IMG/VR virus record: IMGVR_UViG_3300046692_000320
Location: 1 to 23,512 of that record
Reading direction: 5' to 3' (one strand)
Source of the DNA: a virus
DNA length: 23,512 nt
In this document: positions 1-6,669 of the stretch, one piece after another
Layout of the letters: every line of letters begins with the position of its first letter
Numbering within the stretch: position 1 is the first letter of the stretch
The notes under the pieces: generated by a model
Database searches by the model: none
What the model saw: only the letters and a program-made list of their open reading frames with translations
What the model was told of the DNA's origin: nothing
Program-made: the position numbers and the translations under genes

Positions 1-1
1 C

Positions 2-619
2 ATCATGTCAGAGACCAACGCCATCAATAAAGAGGGGCTGCGTACCCAAGTTGTGCAGGATGGTGCTGGAAACTTCATGTTGATCGACAAAGGTACGGGG
101 GCAATCAAGCCAGCCATAACGCAAGCTGGCGGACAGGTTCAGGGCGGCCAGCTCGCGGAGGCGGCCGTTAAAAACCAGAAGAACGGTGAAAAGGCTTTGG
201 CATTGATCGAACAGGCCCGCAAGGACTTGCCGAAAGCCACAGCTAGCGGCTTAGGGACACAAGTTGATAACGCCAACCGGTTTTTTGGCGTAAGCACCCC
301 ATCAGCACAATCGGCTGCCAAGCTCAGCACCATCGGCGGGAATCTGATGATGCTGATGCCGCGAATGGAAGGCCCACAATCGGACGCGGACAGAAAAGGC
401 TACGAGACCATGGCTGGCCGGGTTGGCGACTCTACGCTGCCTGCTGCCGAGCGCGCCGCCGCAATGGATGCCATCGTGGAAATCACCAACAGATACAACG
501 GTAAGGCCCCAGCGCAGCCAGCCTCGCCGAGTGCAGCCACCATTGTGCGTACCGGTAAGGACGCCAATGGCAAAAAAGTGATCATGTATTCGGACGGGAG
601 GATTGAGCATGGCAATTGA
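2..619 (+). CDS. phage virion protein, C-terminal part (5' end outside window)
   Basis: The frame is open to the left edge of the window, and the first ATG at base 5 has no visible ribosome-binding site, so this is probably the last 200 or so residues of a longer gene. The visible part is rich in Ala, Gly and Gln and has no membrane segment. It ends in a small Gly/Lys module (IVRTGKDANGKKVIMYSDG) of the kind seen at the C-termini of phage internal or tail-associated virion proteins. Its stop overlaps the start of the next virion gene by 11 bases, so the two are translationally coupled. Podovirus-style DNA-ejection protein is my best guess from position (upstream of the tail fibre) and composition; no enzymatic motif is visible and the exact family is not recognised. 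Confidence 0.6.
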   Translation: MMSETNAINKEGLRTQVVQDGAGNFMLIDKGTGAIKPAITQAGGQVQGGQLAEAAVKNQKNGEKALALIEQARKDLPKATASGLGTQVDNANRFFGVSTPSAQSAAKLSTIGGNLMMLMPRMEGPQSDADRKGYETMAGRVGDSTLPAAERAAAMDAIVEITNRYNGKAPAQPASPSAATIVRTGKDANGKKVIMYSDGRIEHGN

Positions 620-2648
620 TCCGTCTGGTATCACCTGGGACGACGAAAAGATCGACCCAGCCGGCGTGACGTGGGACGAACCTGCCCCCGCTCAAGCGAT
701 GCCTGCCAATGTTCCAGTTCAGGCCGCTGCGCCCTCAGGCACGCATCAGGCCGGACGCTTCGGCAACCTGCCCATGCTGCCGCCGAACGCTGGCCAAGAG
801 CTGATGCAGGATGCCGGGAACGTGCTAGCTGGCGCCGGTCGTGGCGCTGCGTCCATTGGCGCGACGATGATGGCACCTTATGACATCGCGAGTGATGCTA
901 TGGCAGGGAAAGGCCTGTCCTTGGATAGAAACCGTCAGCGCCGGGCCGCTGTCGACGAAATGATGTATGCGCTTGGGGCAGATCAAAAGTCGCTGCCATA
1001 TCAAGCGGGCAAATTGGGCACAGAAATCGCCGGCACGGCTGGCATGGGCGGATTGCTGGCGAATGGCGCGCGGGTGTTGCCTGGCGCAGCCAAGATTGAG
1101 CCACTGATTGAGTCGATTGGCTCGGGTGGATTCAAAGTTGGTGGCATGAGGGGGCTGTCTGGGCTTGCTACACGCGGTGCTGGCGGGGCGATTACCGGTG
1201 GTGCATCAGCCGGACTTATCGACCCCGAATCGGCTGGAGCAGGCGCCGCTTATGGCGCCGCGTTTCCCGTCGGGACGAAAGTGTTGGGCAGCCTTGGAGT
1301 GATGGCTGGCAACGGTGCCAAAAGCGTTGTGGAGCCACTCTATGATGCTGGCAGAGAAAGGATCATTGGCAGGGCGCTGAACCAGTTTGCGGGCGGACGG
1401 GCCGATGAGGCAGTGCGGAACATGCTTTCTGCGAAGGATCTGATTCCTGGCTCTACGCCAACCGTTGCTGAAGCAGCTGGCGTGCCGAGTTTGTCAGCCC
1501 TCCAGCGCGCAAGTGTAAACGTGTCGCCGGAGGCGGCCAACTCGCTTGAGGCGCGCTTGGCGGCCAATAATCAGGCGCGCGTCGATGTCCTGAGCGATCT
1601 CGCTGGCACTTCAGGCGGTCGAGCGGCGGCGGAAGCTGCTCGGGATGATGCTGCATCTGTGGCCTACAAGACTGCCCGGCAAAGCGATCTGATGAAGCGC
1701 GAGATGGCCATTCAACAACAGCTCGCCTCAGATGCAAAAAATGTCGGGTTTGAATTTTTGGGTAATGTGCCAAAGAGGACACAAGCGCAATCAGAAGCGC
1801 TAGCGATCCGGCCATCGCAAACACTAATTGATTTGGCCAAGCGACCTGCAATGCAAGGCTACATCCAGGATGCAAAGAATCTCGCCGCCAACCATGGCTT
1901 TTTGATCGATAATCCACTGACGTCGATCGATGGTCTGCACTATTTGAAGTTGGCCATGGACGACTCTCTAAAGGGCACTCCGACCACTGCGCTTGGGCGC
2001 AATGCGAAAAGCGCAGTGGTCGGGATGAAAGAAATCCTGACCAATGAAATGGACAAAGTTTCACCGATTTATGGTGTGGCTAGGAATGCATATCAGGAGG
2101 CTTCAAAGCCGCTTAATCAGATGTCGATCGCTGACGAGCTTATGAAGTCGGTGAGCCCTCTTACAGGGAAAATTAGGGCCAATCAATATGCTAGCAAGCT
2201 GACGGACAAGACCGCTCAAATGGCTACGGGGTTCAATGGCTCCACATTAGAGAATACCTTGACGCCCGAGCAGCTTGGTCTGCTAACCAACATAAAAGAT
2301 GATCTGGCGCGAGCAGAGTTTGGCGCGAACGCAGGCCGCCCCGTTGGCACTAACACAGTCCAGAATCTTGCATATGGCAACATGCTCAACCAGTTCGGTG
2401 TTCCGAATATGCTGCGCGGTAGCCCGGTCGGTCAAGTTGCCGGCGGTCTTCTTGGGAAGGCAGGAGACATAGTGTATGGGAAGGCCAACAAGGAAATAGC
2501 CGAGCGGCTTGCCATGGTCATGCTTGACCCTAAAGAGGCGGCAAGGGTCATGCTGGCCAAGAAGCCACAGCACCCTCTGCTTATGAAGGCCGCCGAACAG
2601 GGGCTTCTCTCAACTTCTAAGGCCTTGCCTGCGCTTATGGCGCAGTGA
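609..2648 (+). CDS. large glycine/alanine-rich internal virion (putative DNA-ejection) protein
   Basis: A protein of about 679 residues. I place the start at the ATG at 609, not the in-frame TTG at 603, because a GGAGG at 597-601 lies 7 bases before 609 and only 1 base before 603. The N-terminus carries a duplicated short motif, IDPSGITWDDE followed by IDPAGVTWDEP. Gly/Ala-rich stretches at about residues 68-100 and 185-245 could insert in or cross a membrane, as proposed for ejected internal virion proteins of podoviruses. The remainder is largely helical and charged. It sits between another virion gene and the tail fibre. No lysozyme or peptidase motif was seen. Structural-protein status is well supported by context; the ejection role is inference. 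Confidence 0.6.
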   Translation: MAIDPSGITWDDEKIDPAGVTWDEPAPAQAMPANVPVQAAAPSGTHQAGRFGNLPMLPPNAGQELMQDAGNVLAGAGRGAASIGATMMAPYDIASDAMAGKGLSLDRNRQRRAAVDEMMYALGADQKSLPYQAGKLGTEIAGTAGMGGLLANGARVLPGAAKIEPLIESIGSGGFKVGGMRGLSGLATRGAGGAITGGASAGLIDPESAGAGAAYGAAFPVGTKVLGSLGVMAGNGAKSVVEPLYDAGRERIIGRALNQFAGGRADEAVRNMLSAKDLIPGSTPTVAEAAGVPSLSALQRASVNVSPEAANSLEARLAANNQARVDVLSDLAGTSGGRAAAEAARDDAASVAYKTARQSDLMKREMAIQQQLASDAKNVGFEFLGNVPKRTQAQSEALAIRPSQTLIDLAKRPAMQGYIQDAKNLAANHGFLIDNPLTSIDGLHYLKLAMDDSLKGTPTTALGRNAKSAVVGMKEILTNEMDKVSPIYGVARNAYQEASKPLNQMSIADELMKSVSPLTGKIRANQYASKLTDKTAQMATGFNGSTLENTLTPEQLGLLTNIKDDLARAEFGANAGRPVGTNTVQNLAYGNMLNQFGVPNMLRGSPVGQVAGGLLGKAGDIVYGKANKEIAERLAMVMLDPKEAARVMLAKKPQHPLLMKAAEQGLLSTSKALPALMAQ

Positions 2649-2733
2649 ACCCGATGTAGAAGCCATAAATCAGCGCGCCAATCATGATGGCCACGCCCTT
2701 CAAAATCATGAAGTCCGTAAACGCGAAATCCAC
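2635..2733 (-). CDS. 32-residue putative single-pass membrane protein, antisense to the virion operon
   Basis: This short frame runs against the virion operon and overlaps the last 14 bases of the preceding gene. It starts with GTG at 2733, with a GGAGGT ribosome-binding site (plus-strand ACCTCC, 2738-2743) about 4-5 bases upstream. Residues 9-29 (FMILKGVAIMIGALIYGFYIG) form one clear hydrophobic segment, with Asp residues before it and a short FTAP tail. On the minus strand the 2745-2763 hairpin lies immediately upstream of the ribosome-binding site, so the same DNA is a terminator for one strand and a leader structure for the other. It occupies an otherwise empty 135-base gap. It could be a lysogenic-conversion or lysis-modulating peptide, or chance; no family is recognised. 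Confidence 0.45.
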   Translation of the reverse strand: MDFAFTDFMILKGVAIMIGALIYGFYIGFTAP

Positions 2734-2744
2734 CAAGACCTCCA

Positions 2745-2770
2745 AGCCCGCCCTGAGCGGGCTCTTTATT
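2745..2770 (+). terminator. hairpin terminator before the tail fibre gene
   Basis: A 7-bp perfect stem (AGCCCGC/GCGGGCT, loop CCTGA) is followed by CTTTATT. It lies only 14 bases before the tail fibre start, so it may attenuate or process the late message instead of ending it. Confidence 0.55.
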
Positions 2771-2783
2771 GGGATGAACAAAC

Positions 2784-3947
2784 ATGCCGATCCCCGCTTC
2801 GATCAATGACCTTTCGACAACCGCCGGGAGCAATAGCCCGGCAGGCTCTGAATCGCCGTCGCTCATCGACGACTACCTGCGCACCTATGCATCATACATC
2901 GCCCAGTTGCGCGATGGCTCGCAGGGTAACGCCTTTAATTATGCGGCAGCTGGCGGCTCAGCCAATGCGATCACGGCGACCTATTCCCCTGCGGTTACCG
3001 CGCTCAGCGATAGCACCGTTCTGCTTGTCAAGGCCGCATCGTTTAACACTGGGGCCACCACCTTCAGCCCTAACGGATTGACGGCCAAGCCCATTGTTGG
3101 CGTCGGGCATGCTGCGCTGGCTGGCGGCGAGATCGTGGCCAATGGCGACGTGTGCCTGCAGTACAACTCTAGCATCGGCGGTGGCTCCTGGGTGCTGATC
3201 TCCAGCTCTGGTGGAACCATTCCGGTGCCTACTGCCGGCCTGGCTCGCAACATCAGGGCGTATGTCGCCACCGCCTCGGCGTCCGCCACGTTTACGGCTG
3301 ATGAGGTGTGTGTCGAGGTAGCTATGGGTAGCCTCGGGTACAAGCTCACCTCCTTGAACAAAGTCATCAACCTGGCCACAACTGGCGCGGGCGGTATGGA
3401 CACCGGAACCGCGCCAGTTTCTGGGTTTGTAGGGATCTATGCGATTTACAACCCCGGCACCGCAACGGCAGCTCTGCTGGCAGTCAATGCAAACGCCGCG
3501 GTGGGCCATGTCTATGGCGGGGCCAACATGCCGTCAGGCTATATCGCCTCAGGCCTCATCGCGGTGCTGCCCACCAACGCCAGTAGCCAGTTTCTGCCTG
3601 TGCTGTTGCGCGACCGGAGGGTCAGCTTTTCGCCAAGAACAGCAATTTCTACAAACACCATGGCGGGGACACCAACCGCGCTCTCTGTCTCAGGTTCAAT
3701 TCCGGCAAACGCAATATCGGTCGGTGGTAGTTTCGGCTTAACCAGCACCGCCACTAGCAACCTGAGCACAACTCTGTCTGAAGATGCTGTCAATGCATTG
3801 GCCAGCGCTCAGTTCGGATTAAATGGCGTGACGATGGTTAACCCATTTGAACTAGGTGTCACCGCCGCCCAGTTCATTTATTACCAGTGCGCAAGCTCGG
3901 CCGGCACCCCGACCTACAGCATCAACATCACTTCTTACAGGTTCTGA
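2784..3947 (+). CDS. tail fibre protein
   Basis: A 387-residue protein. The N-terminus (INDLSTTAGSNSPAGSESPS, then LIDDYLRTYASYIAQLRDG) is the virion-attachment segment common to tail fibres of many Pseudomonas and enteric phages. The body is rich in Ser, Thr, Ala, Gly and Asn with short beta-prone repeats (for example SFNTGATTFSPNG and TAKPIVGVGH), typical of trimeric fibre shafts, and ends in an aromatic-rich tip. It should sit at the tail tip and contact the host surface. The ATG at 2784 has only a weak ribosome-binding site (GGGATG). It lies between internal virion genes and a small fibre-associated gene. The receptor cannot be told from sequence. Confidence 0.8.
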   Translation: MPIPASINDLSTTAGSNSPAGSESPSLIDDYLRTYASYIAQLRDGSQGNAFNYAAAGGSANAITATYSPAVTALSDSTVLLVKAASFNTGATTFSPNGLTAKPIVGVGHAALAGGEIVANGDVCLQYNSSIGGGSWVLISSSGGTIPVPTAGLARNIRAYVATASASATFTADEVCVEVAMGSLGYKLTSLNKVINLATTGAGGMDTGTAPVSGFVGIYAIYNPGTATAALLAVNANAAVGHVYGGANMPSGYIASGLIAVLPTNASSQFLPVLLRDRRVSFSPRTAISTNTMAGTPTALSVSGSIPANAISVGGSFGLTSTATSNLSTTLSEDAVNALASAQFGLNGVTMVNPFELGVTAAQFIYYQCASSAGTPTYSINITSYRF

Positions 3948-3948
3948 T

Positions 3949-4176
3949 ATGACCACTTTCTTTGTGCAGTTTGAAGATGACAAAGAGCTGAAGATTGTTT
4001 CTGTGTTCGGCAACCAGCAGGACGCTGATGTGTACCCTAACCAAGGAGTCGTTGCCGATAATGATCCTCGCTACTTGGCATTCATTAATCCGCCGCCTGT
4101 GATCGTCACAAATCCACTGGACAAGTTGAAAGCATTTTTGCTGGCCAATCCTGATGTTGCCGCCATCCTGGAATAG
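3949..4176 (+). CDS. small tail-fibre-associated protein
   Basis: 75 residues, starting one base after the tail fibre stop. The frame is open further upstream, but the ATG at 3949 is the only start that does not run through the fibre gene. The sequence begins MTTFFVQFEDDKELKIVSVF and ends with a hydrophobic helix containing LDKLKAFLLANPDVAAIL. That ending recurs in small proteins encoded directly after tail fibres in Pseudomonas phages. Position suggests a fibre assembly chaperone or minor tail component; no catalytic motif is visible. The family assignment is by resemblance and location. Confidence 0.7.
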   Translation: MTTFFVQFEDDKELKIVSVFGNQQDADVYPNQGVVADNDPRYLAFINPPPVIVTNPLDKLKAFLLANPDVAAILE

Positions 4177-4195
4177 CGCTTGTTGCAAGAAAAGC

Positions 4196-4221
4196 ACCCG
4201 CCATAGAGCGGGTTTATTTTT
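4196..4221 (+). terminator. rho-independent terminator after the tail genes
   Basis: Stem ACCCGC/GCGGGT with loop CATAGA, followed by TTATTTTT. It lies just after the fibre-associated gene and 15 bases before the endolysin remnant. Confidence 0.6.
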
Positions 4222-4235
4222 GCCTGGAGAAAGCC

Positions 4236-4322
4236 ATGCCCATCACCGCGCAGCAACTGCTGCAGATCCTCCCAAACGCCGGCAAACAAGCCGGCGTTTT
4301 TGCGTCTGCATTATGCAGCTGA
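4236..4322 (+). pseudogene. 5' remnant of a GH19-type phage endolysin gene
   Basis: A well-formed start (GGAGA at 4226-4230, 5 bases before ATG 4236) opens a frame of only 28 codons. Its first 22 residues, MPITAQQLLQILPNAGKQAG and on, look like the N-terminus of chitinase-class (GH19) endolysins of Pseudomonas and related phages, which normally continue for about 180-200 residues. Similarity stops after GVF, and the frame ends at TGA 4320, about where the opposite-strand HNH gene ends (4311). No other GH19 part is seen downstream; instead a lambda R-type lysozyme follows at 5075. I read this as the stump of a replaced endolysin. It may still be translated as a short peptide. Confidence 0.65.
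4274..4301 (+). terminator. strong hairpin inside the endolysin remnant, terminator-like
   Basis: A perfect 10-bp stem (AAACGCCGGC/GCCGGCGTTT, loop AAACAA) ends in a run of five T. It arises from codons of the GH19 remnant (NAGKQAG). On the minus strand it lies just beyond the end of the HNH gene. Whether it terminates on either strand is unknown. Confidence 0.45.
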
Positions 4323-5042
4323 CCTTCGATCCTTCCGCAGATATGACTCCTTGTCCCTGCGTGAAGGCAATCGGTCGCTCTGAGTAACTGCCAGCTCAAT
4401 GGGTATGCCGGCTTTGATCCGGTAGTGAGCGGTGGTTAGCTTTACTCCGAAGTGCCTGCATGCGTGGCCGATGCTGTTGAAGAGGACGCCGTCGATCTCA
4501 ATTTTGGTCAGGCCTCGACGGTTCTCGGCGCCTTGCTCCTGGACGGTTGCCCAGCGGCAGTTTTCCGGGGAGTAGTCCTTGTCCGACTCTTTTCGGTCGA
4601 TGCTGTATTGGCCAGCAGGACGCAGACCCATGTCTTCCAGGAAGTTTTCGAACGAGTGCAGCCAGCGCTCACAAACCCTGATGCCCCGGCCGCCCCAGTT
4701 TGGGTAATCCTTGAATTTCTCGTCGTAACACCTGCGCTTCATTCCCAGCCAAGTCTTGTATTCGACCGAGACCTTTCCTTTGCGTTTGTGTCCGTGAGTT
4801 ACCGATCGTTCGGCGCGGATTTTGATGAAGTCCTGATTGGAGCCCATGGAAGAGGCCCACTCAGTCGCCAGGCAACCACAGGACTTTGTTCCTCCTCGGC
4901 GTAGATGTCCTGAGTTAAATGCCGCCTCTTTCCCACAGTCGCAACGACAAAGCCACATCGAGCCTCCGTTCTTGGCAATCCCCGCGTAGCTGATCACCAA
5001 AAGACGGCCATAGCGAAGCCCGGAAATATCAATCCGTTTCAT
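4311..5042 (-). CDS. HNH-type (homing-like) endonuclease with N-terminal Cys motif and C-terminal DNA-binding repeat
   Basis: 243 residues, opposite in strand to the surrounding late genes. Residues 32-36 (CRCDC) and 55-57 (CGC) form a Cys cluster that could hold a metal. Residues 95-170 carry the hallmarks of a phage-spread endonuclease family: YKTWLGMKRRCY, NWGGRGIRVCERW, SIDRKES and NCRWATVQEQ. The tail (about 183-220) resembles a NUMOD/IENR-type helix-turn-helix that helps site recognition. The start at 5042 has AGGTG upstream. The gene lies exactly between the GH19 remnant and the lysozyme, as expected if an endonuclease gene moved with, or promoted, exchange of the lysis module. Free-standing phage HNH enzymes of this kind cut unrelated or cognate DNA and spread by recombination; this one's target is unknown. 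Confidence 0.85.
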   Translation of the reverse strand: MKRIDISGLRYGRLLVISYAGIAKNGGSMWLCRCDCGKEAAFNSGHLRRGGTKSCGCLATEWASSMGSNQDFIKIRAERSVTHGHKRKGKVSVEYKTWLGMKRRCYDEKFKDYPNWGGRGIRVCERWLHSFENFLEDMGLRPAGQYSIDRKESDKDYSPENCRWATVQEQGAENRRGLTKIEIDGVLFNSIGHACRHFGVKLTTAHYRIKAGIPIELAVTQSDRLPSRRDKESYLRKDRRSAA

Positions 5043-5074
5043 TTGCGCACCTATATGTATTGGAGGACGGCCTG

Positions 5075-5569
5075 ATGGCAGTCGTTAGCGAAAAAACAGC
5101 GGGGAGCAGAAACGCGATTGCGTTCCTGGACATGCTTGCGTGGTCAGAAGGGACGTCGACGAGTAAGTACACACGTGACGATGGGTACGACGTTGTGGTT
5201 GGCGGGATTGATAGCCCGAACACGTTTGGCAGCTATGCCGATCACCCGGGTATTCTTGTCTCAGTGAACAAGGCTGGGCTCAAGTCGACTGCGGCGGGCC
5301 GGTACCAGCTGCTGAAACGCTGGTGGACTGCCTACCGTAAATCGCTCTCGCTGAAAGACTTCTCGCCATTGAGCCAAGACCTGGTCGCGCTCCAGCAGAT
5401 CCGCGAACGTTCCGCGCTGGCGGACATCCATTCTGGGCGAATCGCTTCGGCGATCGAGAAGTGCTCGAACATCTGGGCAAGCCTTCCAGGGAACAATTAT
5501 GGGCAACGAATGCATAAGCCGGAAGACCTGCTGTCGCGCTTCGTGGCGTTGGGCGGGGTGCTGGCATGA
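5075..5569 (+). CDS. R: endolysin, lambda R-type lysozyme (murein transglycosylase)
   Basis: 164 residues, close to lambda R (158). The frame is open to a TTG at 5060, but GGAGG at 5062-5066 selects the ATG at 5075. Conserved blocks include AFLDMLAWSEGTSTSKYTR, with the catalytic Glu at about residue 25, then YDVVVGG, STAAGRYQLLKRWWTAYRK, DLVALQQIRER and CSNIWASLPGNNYGQ. Lambda R cleaves the glycan strands and forms 1,6-anhydro ends. There is no signal or signal-anchor sequence, so it needs a holin to reach the wall; none is visible in the window. It overlaps Rz by 4 bases. Confidence 0.92.
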   Translation: MAVVSEKTAGSRNAIAFLDMLAWSEGTSTSKYTRDDGYDVVVGGIDSPNTFGSYADHPGILVSVNKAGLKSTAAGRYQLLKRWWTAYRKSLSLKDFSPLSQDLVALQQIRERSALADIHSGRIASAIEKCSNIWASLPGNNYGQRMHKPEDLLSRFVALGGVLA

Positions 5570-6081
5570 CTTCCATCTGGCTGCGAATCCTTCCTTATAT
5601 AGCTGCGCTGGCTCTGGTGGCCGGTGCGCTGTTCGGCGCCTACCACCATGGCGTGAGTGTCACAGACGCAACATGGAAGTCAGCATGGGACGCACGCGAC
5701 ACATTGGACGCTGAAGCCCGGGCCGCCAATGAGGCAACCGAGCGCGCCAAAGAACAGGCCTACCAACAGTCAATCAACAAGGCGATTCAAGATGGCCAAC
5801 GCACGATCGATCAAGTCACTGCTGACGCTGCTACCGCTCGCGCTGCTGCTGACGGCCTGCGCGGGGCAGCCGACAACCTTGCCAGTCGCCTCGCAGCCAG
5901 TGAAGCCAGCGGCAATTCCTGCACTGCCGCTGCAAGCAAGGCAGCTACCCGCGCCGCAATGGTGTTGGCCGACGTGCTCAAGCGGGTTGATCAACGAGCG
6001 GGCGATTTGGCTGAGATTGCTGACCAGGCCAGAGCCAGGGGAGTGACCTGCGAGATGGCGTATGACGGAATATCGAAGTAG
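5566..6081 (+). CDS. Rz: Rz-like inner-membrane spanin
   Basis: 171 residues starting in the ATGA overlap with the lysozyme stop. A single N-terminal membrane segment (about residues 7-28, ILPYIAALALVAGALFGAYH) is followed by a long Ala/Glu/Gln-rich periplasmic coiled coil (about 40-115), then two Cys residues (in SGNSC and VTCEM). This is the i-spanin plan: it pairs with the Rz1 lipoprotein across the periplasm to fuse the two membranes in the last step of lysis. It resembles the DUF2514 group of Pseudomonas phage Rz proteins. The Rz1 gene is nested inside it in the +1 frame. Confidence 0.85.
   Translation: MTSIWLRILPYIAALALVAGALFGAYHHGVSVTDATWKSAWDARDTLDAEARAANEATERAKEQAYQQSINKAIQDGQRTIDQVTADAATARAAADGLRGAADNLASRLAASEASGNSCTAAASKAATRAAMVLADVLKRVDQRAGDLAEIADQARARGVTCEMAYDGISK
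5792..6046 (+). CDS. Rz1: Rz1-like outer-membrane spanin lipoprotein, nested inside Rz
   Basis: 84 residues read entirely within Rz in the +1 frame, from ATG 5792. The N-terminus (MANARSIKSLLTLLPLALL, then LTAC) is a lipoprotein signal peptide with Cys23 as the lipidated residue. The mature part is rich in Pro, Ala and Gln (AGQPTTLPVASQPVKPAAIP), as is usual for Rz1. The frame is open further upstream, but only this start gives a lipobox at the right depth. The complete nested arrangement matches lambda and makes the spanin pair convincing. The mature protein is somewhat long for Rz1. Confidence 0.82.
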   Translation: MANARSIKSLLTLLPLALLLTACAGQPTTLPVASQPVKPAAIPALPLQARQLPAPQWCWPTCSSGLINERAIWLRLLTRPEPGE

Positions 6082-6114
6082 GAATTTGTGTCGGCAGAAC
6101 GCCGGAGAGGGATG

Positions 6115-6318
6115 TAGCTGAAAAGCTGCTGAAAGCGAAACGAATCCGCATCGATCCGCAGCGACTTTCAGCAACATTCCAAGGTCCAGATGCAGCGAAA
6201 CCCGCACTGGGCGGGCTTCGTTGGTGTTTCAAATGGTGGAGCCGGGGGGATTTGAACCCCCGTCCCATGTGCGTATTTGTTGGCTGGAACGGCAAATGCT
6301 GCTGAAATGCTGCTGAAA
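6115..6318. other. attP: phage attachment site (attP) with ssrA 3'-end core and arm repeats
   Basis: The core at 6234-6265, read on the minus strand, starts GGACGGGGGTTCAAATCC and ends CGGCTCCACCA. It is a T-arm plus acceptor end and matches, as I remember it, the 3' end of Pseudomonas tmRNA. Sequence upstream of it does not continue the tmRNA, so it is a recombination core and not a gene. Short repeats flank it: TAGCTGAAA at 6115-6123, AGCTGCTGAAA at 6124-6134, an inverted TTTCAGCA at 6166-6173, and a tandem pair TGCTGCTGAAA at 6297-6307 and 6308-6318. These have the spacing and number expected of integrase arm-type sites on both sides of a core. The integrase gene is about 350 bases away. 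Confidence 0.8.
6201..6215 (+). terminator. weak hairpin after the lysis genes
   Basis: Stem CCCGC/GCGGG with loop ACTGG followed by CTTCGTT, 120 bases after Rz and just before the attachment core. It may end late transcription, but the T run is poor. Confidence 0.3.
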
Positions 6319-6669
6319 CTAGCTTTTTACATGGTATTTCCCGATATCGGCTGCAACACGGAGTATGGCGCGCCGAGCAGCGGCGCCATGATCCTGCGCT
6401 CCCTCCGTCTCAGCATTCTCACGGAAGACTTTGTCGTTGAACTCCCAACGAGCCCACCATGTGTTGGCACTTCGCCCAAAGGCGATATCGCACTTCACGG
6501 CCAAACGAAACGCATCACCGTCATCTTCCGATGGATTCCACGGCGCGCCCGGGCCTCGATCAACGCCATCTCCAGTCATAACCCATGGATCTGCGCCACC
6601 AGGTACATCCCAATCAAGTTCAAGTCCGGCTGCCTTCGCTGCCATCTCCAGCAACTCACGATCATTCAT
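6319..6669 (-). CDS. phage protein of unknown function, last gene of the leftward operon
   Basis: 116 residues, overlapping the integrase stop by 4 bases, so read from the same message. It opens MNDRELLEMAAKAAGLELDW and contains WNPSEDDGDAFRLAVKCDI. The motif WNP-x-x-D-DGDA-x-RLAVK recurs in small early proteins of many Gram-negative temperate phages (DUF2591-like, by resemblance). Its stop codon directly abuts the tandem arm repeats of attP, so expression and integrase binding are adjacent. Function unknown. Confidence 0.8.
   Translation of the reverse strand: MNDRELLEMAAKAAGLELDWDVPGGADPWVMTGDGVDRGPGAPWNPSEDDGDAFRLAVKCDIAFGRSANTWWARWEFNDKVFRENAETEGAQDHGAAARRAILRVAADIGKYHVKS

Noticed and set aside
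4452-4904. 150-residue plus-strand frame
   Set aside because: It lies opposite the HNH gene, whose motifs are clear; no ribosome-binding site or family resemblance.
6234-6265. A tmRNA or tRNA gene on the minus strand
   Set aside because: Only the T-arm and acceptor 3' end are present; upstream sequence does not continue a tmRNA or form a tRNA. It is better explained as the attachment core.
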